From: Magicicada septendecula
Taxonomy: Eukaryota > Arthropoda > Insecta > Hemiptera > Cicadidae
Reading direction: 5' to 3'
Assembly: GCA_034769895.1 (NCBI GenBank)
Contig: CM068367.1
Span: forward strand, 705,468,885 to 705,532,884
DNA length: 64,000 bases
The notes under the pieces were generated by a model that did not search any database, was not told the origin of the DNA, and saw only the letters and a list, made by a program, of their open reading frames with translations. This document shows positions 11,962-23,248 of the stretch, in pieces. Positions within the stretch are counted from its first letter, which is position 1. Every line of letters begins with the position of its first letter. The position numbers and the translations under genes are program-made.

Positions 11962-13552
11962 CAGTAAAACGTGACCTAACAGACAGCTTTATTCAGTTAT
12001 CACCTTTATGAATTGCCACTTTTCTGAAGAACGGATTTTATTGTCCGTATGTACAATATAAATTTCCCTTGTATTAAACGGTCACAGCAACACAACATAT
12101 TGTTCAAAAAAATTTTGGTTGAAGGTGTGAATGCACCTGTTAATGAAGTCAGTGACTGGAAATATAGGTTATCAAGTATCCTGGCATAATACAAATTAAG
12201 TAACATTTGCAATGTTGATAAGTCTGGATATATTTTAGAGGAGTATTAAATACAGCAAATCATTAACATTACAAAATGAAGCGTGTAAAGATGGGAAATG
12301 GCTAAAGAAATACTAACGATTATGTTATGTTGTAGTGCTGCTGGCGAGAAAGAGCAGTTGTTAGTTATCAGAAAATTATTAAAACCGTGGAGTTTCAAAA
12401 AATTGGAAGCAACGTTACTGGATATTAGTTGCCATGCTAACAAAGAACATGGATGATGTTCAGTATTTTTGAAGACTAGTTGTATGAAATTAATTTTAAA
12501 ATGCAAACAATATTTACCATGTAATTTTATTATTGGATAATGCCATGTGTCATCCAGTTTCATTATCCAATGTCGGACTCTTATTTATTCCACCAAAACG
12601 ACGGCCCATTTTCAGCCATTAGACTAAGTGATAATTCAGATGTTTAAACTTTCGTATTGAAAAAGAGTTTTTTAGACCATTGTGTCCCATATGGATAACC
12701 GTAATTCAGCATTTCACTTGGCGACGAAAATGACTGTCCTTGATGTTATATCCTGGATCAAGACAGCCTGAAATGAAGTTGTTGTTACCTCTATTAAGAA
12801 GTTTTTTTTATAAAATGTGGTATTCAAATTAGGATACTAATCTGCAGGCACAACTATTACATGAAATTTCACAAAAACATCAGACACTTACTACAGATGT
12901 TGGACTGCCATGTGATGAACATGGAGAGTCTACATGATGTGACGATTTTGAGGGCAATTGGGAGGCTCGACTTCAGGAAGATTATAAAGGTAGGTCAGAA
13001 AAATGTCTGTATTCACGATGGAAATTTATTGAAATGTCGATTAAAAGCTGTACTATCCGGTAGATGCACTTTTAGAATAGTTATTTTTCTGCTTTTTGCA
13101 GATATGGGTGGTAATGATGTACAGAGTGAAGAAAAGGAAGAAATAAAGAACTGCTGATAGTTTGAAAAACTGTTGCAGCCTTTTAGGCGGATCAAATATG
13201 TTTGCGTTACTCTCGATAAGGAATGTGGGGTGAATGCTGTATAGTAAAACTTTAGTGTTTGGTCGAAAAATACACAATTCAAAAGAAAACTGCTATTGTC
13301 AAACAACAGACATTAAAAGCCTATTTTTCAAAAGTATAATTTCTTTACCATATGTTGTACAATACTTTTTTTCATTACAAACATACTCTAAATAGAGATA
13401 CTACTGCAAGTACATAATAAAATTATATAGCTGATCATCCACACTGGTATGTAATGTACTGTATTGTTACTGTCCACAATTAAATGGCCACCTTGCTAAT
13501 CGGCCACATTTTACGGAGATCCAAGGGTGGATGCTTAAGGCAGATTTTACTG
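11962..13552 (+). mobile_element. Old, decayed Tigger/pogo element
   Basis: Ends CAGTAAAA (11962) and TTTTACTG (13552), flanked by TA on both sides. Plus-strand frames carry decayed transposase pieces: ILTIMLCCSAAGEKEQLLVI near 12.32 kb (the beta-strand segment after the first catalytic Asp), LLLDNAMCHP near 12.53 kb (second catalytic Asp) and GLLFIPPK near 12.57 kb (usually followed by the PMDQG motif, here lost). Stops and frameshifts are frequent. It lies only 220 bp upstream of the first visible host exon. Confidence 0.75.
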
Positions 13553-13776
13553 TATATTAATTTCTGACTTGTAAGTTCTTTTATATTCAATCAACAGGCT
13601 AAACACTTTCAAGTTACTTTATTTCAAAAATAATTGAAGTTCTGTAATTATGTGATGTATGACCAGCTCCAAGGAAAATATTTTATTAGTGGTGTGTGTG
13701 TGTGTGTCAGTGTGAAGCAGTTAGTTAAAAATTGTTATAATTGTTAATTGAGAGTGTTTAAACATTTTTGATTTAG

Positions 13777-13926
13777 GACCGTTATTTGTTCTGTTCTGGT
13801 GCGTATGATGGCAAAGTCAACTTGTATTCTGCTCTGCGTATGGAACTACTAATGTGCTACCAGATCACAACATTAACATTAGCCCGTAATGTGAATGCAG
13901 TGAGATTTACATCAGATGGTTCTCGA
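13777..13926 (+). CDS. Exon of a WD40-repeat protein (first visible exon)
   Basis: A 150-bp, 50-codon open exon between an acceptor (TTTTTGATTTAG) and a donor (CGA|GTAAGA), phase 0 on both sides. It reads DRYLFCSGAYDGKVNLYS ... ARNVNAVRFTSDGSR: the 'LFCSGAYDGKVNLYS' strand pair and 'VNAVRFTSDGSRILA' (completed by the next exon) are the typical blade pattern of WD40 beta-propellers. The GC content of the exon is well above its flanks. Upstream exons must exist, since there is no start codon context and the exon begins mid-blade, but none could be found in the first 13.7 kb. The exact family member is not recognised; WD40 proteins act as protein-binding scaffolds, so no specific role is claimed. 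Confidence 0.85.
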
Positions 13927-14832
13927 GTAAGATATTATGTCATACTCATAAATTGACATAGTAGCATGTGAATACTCATAAATTAGCATGTGAATATCTT
14001 ATGTTCAATATTTATTTACATATTATTTATTTTGTATTACTTAATGAGGAAAGTAATTTTTATCCAAATTGGCGTGTTCACTGTAAAGTTTAACAACCAG
14101 TTACAGTTGAATAATGTTAAATTTGTATCTGCAAAAATAAAAGATGATGTTGCATTGTGCATTAAAGACAAAGATTGGGATTAGACATCAAGACTACTGA
14201 TTTCAGTACTAGCCAGATCAATATTTTTTTAAAATAGTGTGTTACAGTTTCTACTTAATGTTCAGTTATAAAATATTGTAATAATTAGTTTTGCGCCATT
14301 TTGCTTTTTATGTAGTCTATTAATCACTGAAGTAGGTGTGTCATCTCTGTACCAATAGAGATGGAATGGCTTGTTAAATCTATAATTGAACACAATGATT
14401 TCTTTAAAAATTAATTCTGCCATTAAAGAGTACAACTCAGTAACAACTCATGTGTTCATATATCAACTGTCTATTCATGTTCCTTTACCTATGTGGTTAA
14501 CAAATGGTATTCCCACCTCAGTTAGTTTTTATTAGAAAATAACAAACAAACCTATTGGTTACTTCAGGATTGATCTGAACTGTAAAATTTAATTTATTTT
14601 CATGGTTGAAGAGCTCTAAGTCTGTTGTAGACGAATTTCCCGAGTACTACTGTAACATGCTTCAGTTAAAATGGTAGTTAATTAGATATATTAGCATGAG
14701 GCTGTGAATAAGCGTTTCCCTATCAGATATGACATAATAAGAGTTTGTCAGTTAAGATACAGAAAGCAGGAGTGAAATACGGTGTTACAACAGAAGATAG
14801 AGTGGATTCAGATTTATAGAACTACTGAATAT
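13927..14832. other. Start of a 13.4-kb intron
   Basis: Intronic AT-rich DNA up to the antisense LTR element. The open frame 13990-14184 has no family features. Confidence 0.6.
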
Positions 14833-17616
14833 TGTAACAACTGATCTAGGTCGTACCTGTTAAAATGTGTCACACTTGTTTATTTTGTGTATTAGTGTGA
14901 ATGTAGTGTTTGCCTCACACCGGTCGTTACATAAATCGACGTCACTACTGGAGTCTGTAGCGTTGTCAATATTACCAGTACAACCTACCTGTTAATTCAT
15001 AGGGGTTGCGAATCCCGGGTGGCGCCAAATTGTTTCTATTAAAACAATTAAAATAGTTAAATTCTAAGATAATATGTGTTATTAGCATGGACAGCTGTGG
15101 CGTTCGAATGGTTCCCGCTGCTATACAGGTTGTCGACTCGACCACTCGTGATGAGCGCTAGTTGTCTATTGAATAAAACTTGCTAACACACATATACTCT
15201 ACAACGTCCTATGAAATAAAAAGATAGTAATACTCGGTACTGTGAGTTTAATACAAATTCAAGCATTAATTAATATAACAAAAGGATTATAAATAATTTG
15301 ATAACAAATAGCTCCGGCTTACAGCATGAAACACAAAAATATCTCAGAGTTGGCAAAATTGATTTTAAAACACTTTCCGTTGCCGATATGGCGTCCGTTC
15401 ATACAATATTTTACTATGTTTAAAATCTGGAGTTCTTTGGATTATGAAATAAGACATAAACGTTGGTTACATGAAAAAAGTACACTACCATACCTTATAC
15501 GTACTTAGAAAGTATAATGTGTTTTTACAAATTGTTCGGTAGTGTCGTATTTTTGTTACAACATGATCCTCTTAACTGAGGTTATACTTTGATTAATAAA
15601 ATGTTTTTATGTAAGTAAATTATGCATTAACACCCTTGAAAGAAAATAATATTTATTCAATAGTGAGAAATTTTATCATTTGGAAAATAATTTAAGTAAT
15701 TTGGTTTTTTGGGATTAAGGAATTTATTCGATACTTATCAGTTCAGATTGCGTGATGTGTAGTCATCGTAGTAGTGGATCAATTTGGATTAGTTTTAAGC
15801 TTCCAACATCTTTTTCAATCTTGTCTTGGGTTTTTTGACAATTAATTTATTTAATTTGGTTCCAGGACATCGTTAATTCTTGGTAGGTTGACATCTACTC
15901 GTCTTTGGTCATCTTGGTTCACTTTCGAAACTTGTAGTAACTATTTAAATTAAAATTTCAATCATTCAAATTTTGCGTGCCGCTTACCCACGCGTCGTTT
16001 TTTCGAGTCTCAATTATTTAACGGAAAATAAGCCCTCAAACGCTCATTACCATAGTAACCGCAATCCTGGGATTGGTTAATTACTCCTTCGAAGACATTG
16101 TTAAGATATTTGAATTTTTATTCAAATTTATTCAGTATTTTCCTAATGGTTTTATTCCTTTATAATTCCTTTGGGGTAATAAATGATATCACTATTATCT
16201 TTCTTTCCTTTCAAGGTTTACAATGATACCTCATAAGCTCATATTCTGTTGTCAGTCTAAATATTTGACATTTGATAAATTACATATCTTTCTTAAATTA
16301 AACTTTTATAATAATATTTCTGTTTTAAAATGATTGACATATAATTGCTGGCCATTCACTGGTCTTAGATTAGTAAAGTTTCTTGCGAAATTGTTACAAT
16401 TTACATTTGAGTGTTTCTGACAGTTAGATGTTTTCATAGCTAAGATTGGCCATGATTGTTTTTTGGTGTTTCTCTTTTAAATTACATCTTGAATTCAGCC
16501 TGATGGGCTTCACTTAGTTATCATATTTGTTCGTGTTTTAACTACTATTCAACATACTTTTCATTACATATATTTTAAAATATAATAATTAGGCTTATGG
16601 ACTGTAGGTTCCCTTCAGCCATATTTCCTTTCTAACATTGAACCAAACTATTTTTTATAATTTACTAGTTATTGTTAGTTCTAATGTCGATTCCTTTCTT
16701 TTGTTACAACCTAGAGTGATAAACATCATCACTTCTTATAAAATTATGAAAGTTAATCCCCCCTTCAACATGGGGTGTTTTATTTATTGTAGTCTTAATT
16801 TTAACAACAAAACTTTATTTCCATTCTACTATACCATGTTAACACAAACTACTCTTGTCTGGGCTTTCTCCCTGGATAACTTTACATGCTTCTTTTATTA
16901 TTATTCGGAATATTATTTTTAATTATTTTAAATTATATAAATGTGTACTAGGTCACTCCAATCATTGAGTGTTCATCACTGTTTTACAAAGTGTTTTCTT
17001 ACTTATCATTACATTTTTAATGCTTAACATACACTTTCACTATTTTTAGGGTACTTACACTTCACTATGCACTTCACTTTGGTTCACTGTTTGTATTGAG
17101 TGTTATTTAATGGGTAATCCCTATACTTTCTCCTATCATTTCTCACTATTTCTTTCTATCATAATATTTATTATTAATAATATTAGGTTAGTTATTTCTT
17201 ATTAAATCTAACCTTTCTAACTGTGTTAGTGTACTTTTTCGACATTACATTACTTTACAATCGTATTGTTTTTAAAATGGGTACATAGGTTAATTCAATT
17301 ATAACAATAATATTTGTTTCATCAATAAATAATTATTTGGGGTTTATTTACCGTATTCTATCCTTGAGTATACTATTTTTCCCCTTTTTATGTGTGTTAG
17401 TCTCCCCTTGGGTTTAATCTGTCTCCTCTTTGTTCTTCCTCTTCTTCATAGTCTTCATCTTGATTCGGTTCTCCTCTTCTCATCTGATTTGCTTTCTGTT
17501 TAATCGTAGGGATCTGTTCTCTTCCTCTGATTCTTCTTTAATTCTGGGTTCATATCTTCCTTTGTTAGTTCATAATTGTTTGGTGTGTCACCTTTTTTCT
17601 TGAGTATGGTTCGTAG
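14833..17616 (-). repeat. 3' LTR of the gypsy-type element
   Basis: 2784 bp, near-identical to 23249-26031. Starts (plus strand) TGTAACAACTGATCTAGG. Very long for a gypsy LTR. A 60-codon open frame (15326-15508) is repeated in the other LTR simply because the LTRs are copies. Confidence 0.93.
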
Positions 17617-17660
17617 ATATAGATATAGATAACCTTTTTCCTTTTCTTTCTTGTTTGTTT
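17617..17660 (-). other. Polypurine tract next to the 3' LTR
   Basis: The minus strand reads AAGAAAGAAAAGGAAAAAGG shortly before the LTR, separated from it by an ATATCT-type simple repeat. This is the expected plus-strand primer position. Confidence 0.6.
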
Positions 17661-18878
17661 CTCCATTCTTCATTTCTCTTCTTACTTAATTCATTCCATT
17701 TTATTTGGATCTGTTTTTATTTATTTCCATTGGTGCATTTTCCCTCATACACAATTTTTTCCCTAACTTATATAGTAGCTGGTTTCTCCCATTACTACTC
17801 ATTTTTCTGAGACCAGAGGCATATCATCTCTGCTCAGTTTATTTGGATTGCTGGACTTTTCAACAGTCAATCTTAAATACCTTCTTTGTCAACTTGTGAC
17901 TTAAATCAATAATAATATAATATACTTTTGGATTGTCCACCTTTTGGTTTGTTTTTAGATCACTTTGGCTTTATACTCATTCTTCCTTCCGCTATACCTT
18001 AACTATATACTATCAGCTACTCATACACTTGGTTGTTTATATATTTATTCATATGTTAATTTCATCATATCATTACTTTTCATTATTTTGTTGTCAATGC
18101 TCGTTGTGATCATTTTAATTGTCTTAGACATTTTTATTCTTTTCTTAGTCATTTAGCAAGATTCTGCTTTAGCCATATCTGTATATTTGTTTTATATACA
18201 ATTTCTCTCTCCTCCTTGTACCAGTTAAAATTTTATTTATTTTTTCTTATAATACTTTTGATTCAGTATGATTTCAGGTATTTATCTCAGTAATTTGAGC
18301 TTGATTTTATTTTTTGGTTTATTTCATTCTGCATGAAATATCATTTTTGATAATTCTTTGCTAAGTTAATTGTCTTACCTTAAAGGAATGTTTGTAGCGT
18401 ATTCCTTTTCAGTTATTTTTTGTTTAATCATAATAGTAAGTTTGTGATTCTTACATTTTTATTATATAGGAATGTGTGTAACTTATTCCTCATTATCTCA
18501 CTTTTTACTTCATACTTCATATCTCAATCTTTTATTAAATTGAAAGGAATTTGTGTAACTGTTTCCTTTGTTTTCTTTTTTCATTATTATATTAATTCTT
18601 TTTATTATTCCGCATATATCATCTAACTAAAGTAGTAAGTTGCTCTTACAATCTTTTTTTGGAATTTGGAAATATGTTTAATTTCACAATGGTTTTATTC
18701 TTCTTCGTAAAACTTTTTTATCGAAGTTTGGTTATAAACTCCCTTTATTTTTCTTGTATTGATATTGTTTATCTGGTAAGTATTATTACCATTATCTTTT
18801 GTGATGATATACGGTCATTTATCATGCTATATACAGGACCTTGTTATTATATTTTTGTAAGTTGACTTCTCCTTTTCT
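17661..18878 (-). other. Non-coding 3' region where integrase would be expected
   Basis: After the RNase H frame stops at 18879, about 1.2 kb remain before the LTR. This stretch is very T-rich on the plus strand, and all three minus-strand frames are full of stops. I find no HHCC zinc finger or DDE integrase pattern. The short plus-strand frames here (e.g. 17705-17899, 18420-18626) are hydrophobic by base composition and not credible genes. Confidence 0.6.
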
Positions 18879-21053
18879 TTACTTTATTATTGTCTTCTCT
18901 TCTGTTCGACACTTCGTTATTCTGCACCTCTTCTCCTTCAAGTGTTTGATAGTCACACTTATTCTGGATAATACGTCAGCCACTATATTTTTTTGTCCTG
19001 GAATATACTCCCATGTAATGTGATATTCTTGCAAAGCAAGTATCCATCGAGTAAGTCGGCCATGATTCAACTTACACTGTTTAAGAAACGATATTGATTT
19101 ATGATCGCTTCGGACCGTGATATGATATCCAAGTATGTATGTCCTAAACTTGCCGCACGCGAATACTATGCTGAGCAACTCCTTCTCTGTAACATTGTAG
19201 TTACGCTCACAGCTATTTAGTATTCGGCTGGCGAAGCTAATGACCAGGTGATTGCCATCTTCGTCTTCCTGGTACAACTCTGCGCCTAGACTTACATCAC
19301 TAGCGTCGCAGTTTAGGTAGAACTGTTTTTCAAAATTGGGGTGGTGTAATATAACGGTATCAACAAATTTTTGTTTAATTAATTTGAGCACTTCCTCTTG
19401 TTCCGCTCCCCACGTCCATTTTTCTTTCGAAGAGAGTTGTTTGGAAAATTTTGCTGTTAGGTGAGAGTAATTGGTCTGAAACTTCCTATAGTAATTACAT
19501 ACTCCTAGGAAGGATTGCAATTGCTTTTTGTTTCTTGGTGATGGGAAATTTTGTATGGCTTCAACCTTCTCTTGGGATGGAGAGATTCCCTCTTCGGTTA
19601 GGTTGAATCCTAAGAACTTCACTTCTTTTGCAATAAACTTCGATTTGTCCAATTTAAGTGTGATATTGTTGTTAGATAATTTTTCCAATACATGTCTGAC
19701 TCTTTCACAGTGTTCGTCCCAGTTAGCTGACGTGATAAGCAGGTCGTCAACGTACACTGTAGTAAATTCCAGTGCCTCTTGACCCAACACTTGGTCCATG
19801 CACTTCACGAACACTGCTACTGAATTAATGAGTCCAAATGGTAATCTTTTGAACTGGTAGTTTCTACCGTCAAATATGAAAGCCATGTACTGTCTACTGT
19901 GTGGGTGCAGCTCCACCTGCCAATACCCACATACAGTATCCCAGGTGCTAATATATCTTATCCCATGAAATCTCTTCAGAATTTCTTCTATTTCTCCTGG
20001 TGAGGTTCAGTCATTGATAATCATCTTATTTATTTCTCGGGCGTCCAGGCAAATTCGTACCTTGCCATTTTTCTTGGGTATGGCTACTATGTGGCTGGTA
20101 TATTGAGAATGACTATACTCAATTATATCTTCAGCAATCATTCTATTTATTTCCATTCTGACTTCATTTTTCAGGGAATGTGCTATGGGATATGATTTCC
20201 TATGGAAGTCTACCGGTTCTCGAAACTGGATCTCACATTGGTATCCTTTAACTTTTCCTGGGGTGTTTGAAAAGACATGCTGATAATCGTTATAAATGGT
20301 AATTAGTTTTTGAGACTGTTGCTTGCTAATTTCCTGCAGAGGCCGTTCTCTTTGGAAGGTTATGATCTCTTCCAACTTCTGCTTCCACAAGGCTTTACGC
20401 TCCTCCTCCTCTACCATTGTGATAGATGGTTCACGCCTCTGACAGTAATAACTTTTCAGTCCTGGGTCTTGGCTCAAAGTAATTGGATTTGGCATACTAT
20501 TTATAATGTTTGCGGACCAGGTTCCTTGTTCCGAAGTTAACAACACGACTCCCTTCTGCAGGTTTAATACTGCTGAATACCTTCTTAGCACATCACATCC
20601 GATAAGCATGTTGAATGGTAGCCCACTTGCCACGAGAAGTATAATAGGGATGGTTGATTCTAGATTATCTAACTCCAATGATACTTGTTTTCTCACCGTT
20701 TTGTTCTGTTTACCGGTTGCGCCAATGATGATTATATTATTTATTGGCAGTGTAGGGATTGGTGTTCGAGAGTGAGCTTGAATTCGTTCTAATTCAGGCT
20801 GGTTGATTAGAGAGATATTAGACCCTGTATCCACCATGATAATGGTTATTGTGCCGTTTATTGTCGCCTTTATATGAACAATTTCACTATTATTTTGTGG
20901 TAATTGATTGGCCTCTTCTTCGAGAAGTTCTTCTCGAATATCCTTTAAATAATTGTTGTAGATTATCGTGATTACTTTGGTTTCTTTATCTGACATTGTT
21001 TGACGTATCCACCCAAGTGATTGGTCATGTGAAGGGCGTTCATACTTTTTCAC
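18879..21053 (-). pseudogene. Gypsy pol: protease, reverse transcriptase, RNase H; one stop, no integrase
   Basis: The minus-strand frame from 21053 begins with an aspartic protease (VDTGSNISLI near 20.83 kb; IIIIGATG downstream). The RT palm follows: AIPKKNGKVRICLDAREINK, GYWQVELHP, FKRLPFGL, and the catalytic VYVDDLLITSA near 19.75 kb. The RT/RNase H linker (FLGVCNYYRKF) leads to RNase H with LNCDASDVSLGAELY, TEKELLSIVFACGKFRTYIL and RSDHKSISFL. The frame ends soon after DVLSRI. One in-frame TGA interrupts the RT near 20007 with the frame continuing unchanged on both sides. Gag lies in a different frame, so pol would normally be reached by frameshifting. The normal next module, integrase, is absent. 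Catalytic residues of protease, RT and RNase H look intact. Confidence 0.92.
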
Positions 21054-21364
21054 TGACCTTTTTAGTTTAAAGGTGGTTGCTGGCTAACGGCCAGGTTATT
21101 TGGCTGGTCGTTCGTTTCATTGTTCAGCACTTGTTGCTGGTTATTTCCATTTTGAAGTGGCTCGTTGTTCCTGCTCACTGATGGTCGATTGTCATTATCG
21201 TTGGACGTGTGGTACCATGATTCGGGGTGCCAGTTCGGGTTATTTCTTCGGTGGTTATTCTGCCTTCTCCCACTGATAAAATTTACATGACGTCGGCCGT
21301 CGTTTCTGTTTGGATTACCCCCGGGTCCCCGGTTGTACTGGTAACTAGGATGATACCGGTTGCC

Positions 21365-23200
21365 TTAGTAATTATGGTCATTGGGGTGACCATTGGTGCG
21401 TTGTTCAGGTTCCGCTCCTCTGTAATTATCATTTGGTCGGTTATTATTATTTGGGCTGTTTCTATTGTTGTTTTGGTTCCCTGAATGATGGTTTTGTTGA
21501 CCTCTGTTACCAGGCTGATTATTCGGAGGGTGATGCTGGGCATTTCTATTGAATGTTTGTTCTTCATTATTACCATTATTATTTCGGCCCCAGTTATTCC
21601 GATTATTGTTTTGTGGATGGTGGTAGGGTACATTGAAATTAGTGGTACTATTATGTTCATTCCACTTGTTGTACCTTTGGTTCGTGACTCTGTTTTTTCG
21701 ATACTGGTTATCATTCTCCAGGTCCTCCAATAGACTAACCATTCCTTGTATTGTTTTGATTTGTCCTTGCCTTCGGGCCTTCTGTATGGCTTCTTCGTAA
21801 TGATACCCCAGCTGTATTACCAAAGACTCCTCGGGTATCTTGGGTTCCAAATTTCTGGCTAAGCATACTTTTCCCAAAAAGTAAGATGTTAAAGTGTGTC
21901 CTCCTTGTGTCTCGTATCTTCCATTACTGATATCATTGCGGACCACATTCTATGTGGATTCGGACCAATACTTCTCCCGGAATTGTTTCTTAAACTCTTG
22001 TGTGTCATTGATCTCGGGTCGAGTGGCCGTCCACCAGTTGTCATGGGTGTCTCGGAACATTTCGTCGATCATACTTCTCACACTGGACCACCTGGTTTCT
22101 CTGTTCTTCTCTATCAGCTCTTCTACCCGTTTGAGGAATTCTGTCGGGTTTCTCTGGTAGCTGCGGAAATTAATTATTTCTCGGTTTTCACTGGTTATGA
22201 ACTGTGTATGACTATATGGTTTTTCTCTAAATGCATCTAATTCTTCCTGCATCTGTTTCTCCCATATACTGATCCCCTGGATTTTCTCTCTGTTTTCTCT
22301 GGTCAGTCCGTCTATTTTATCTATGACGGTGTATACTTTCTCCACCCGATTGTTTACATCTATTTGTAGTTCTTGGTGCCTCTCCTCCAGTTCTTTGACC
22401 ACCTCCTGTTTGTTCTTCTGGCACCCTTCTGTAAGGACTTGGTAGAATTCCGTTGCTCTCAATTTATCTTCCTTCTCAACATTACTGATTTTATTATTCA
22501 ATTCTTCACGGACTTGTATTGTGGTTTCGTTGGTCTCCGTTACCGTCTGCCTGATCTCCTCTCGACATTCGACTAGCTGTTGCTTCCATTCCTCCTTGGT
22601 TTTCTCACTTTCTTCCTCGATTTTCCGTTGGAGAATATCATGATTATTTTCCATCTTTTTATTTACTAATTCCAGATCCTTCCTGATCTGTTTCTTTAGC
22701 TCTTCGCTCTTCTTTTCCAATGCCTCCTGACTTCTCTTCAAGTCTTCATGGTTGCTCTCTATTTTGTCATTCAGGAATTCTATACTCTCCTTCATTTGCT
22801 TCTTCAATTCTTCACTGTTTAGGTCCAGTTTCTCCAATTTTTTATTCAAATCTTCACTGTTTAGGTCCAGTTTTTCCAATCTTTTATTCAAATCTTCTTT
22901 ATCTGACTCTCGTTTTTTATTCATTTGTCCGAATTGTTCCATCATGAACTTCAGCATGTGATCTAATTTTGTTTCTTCTGTTGGTTTGACTGGTTGGTCG
23001 TTTACCATGACTTCTGCTTCTATTTCTGGTTCAGGTGGATTTGGATTTTCCAGCGGGTCCTTCTGCGGTTGTTCTTCCGATAGTTCTCCAGTCGTTTCCT
23101 CAACTTCTACTTCCTCAACTTCCTCCATTTCTTCTGGGTTTCCTTCTTGGTTTAATGCTTCCTTCCCTTTGCGCCTCGTAACCATACCGTGTCTATTCAT
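21365..23200 (-). pseudogene. Gypsy gag: long coiled coil, capsid-like domain, Asn-rich tail; one stop
   Basis: A ~610-codon minus-strand frame from the ATG at 23200, interrupted by a single in-frame TAG at 21950. The N-terminus is acidic. From ~residue 80 to 320 a charged heptad-rich coiled coil includes a short internal duplication (EKLDLNSEDLNKK / EKLDLNSEELKKQ). A capsid-like segment follows (FLKRVEELIEKNRETRWSSV ... FKKQFREKYW), matching the retrotransposon gag pattern. The tail is Asn/Gln/Gly-rich (NNNRNNWGRNNNGNNEEQ) and lacks the usual CCHC zinc knuckle, so RNA binding may depend on this basic, low-complexity tail. The reading frame is otherwise open, consistent with a recent copy. 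Gag forms the virus-like particle that packages element RNA. Confidence 0.85.
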
Positions 23201-23227
23201 AACCGCCGCTAGTTATCCTTTCTAGCC

Positions 23228-23245
23228 TCACGTTGCTGGTCGCCA
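23228..23245 (-). other. Primer-binding site of the gypsy-type element
   Basis: Minus strand TGGCGACCAGCAACGTGA, three bases inside the 5' LTR. TGGCGACC is complementary to a tRNA 3' end GGTCGCCA, as in the tRNA-Arg-primed mdg1/412 group; the tRNA assignment is inference. The antisense LTR element at 56446 has the same first eight bases. Confidence 0.65.
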
Positions 23246-23248
23246 ATA

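Noticed and set aside
15326-15508. A 60-codon frame starting MKHKNISELAKLIL, repeated almost identically at 23742-23924
   Set aside because: The repetition is explained by the two LTR copies; no family resemblance, and LTRs are normally non-coding.
17705-18865. Runs of small hydrophobic plus-strand frames that look like membrane proteins
   Set aside because: They arise from T-rich sequence in the 3' non-coding part of the antisense gypsy element; no conserved features.
21283-21714. 143-codon minus-strand frame rich in Ile/Thr overlapping gag's tail
   Set aside because: It is the alternative-frame reading of the Asn-rich AAT/AAC repeats of gag.
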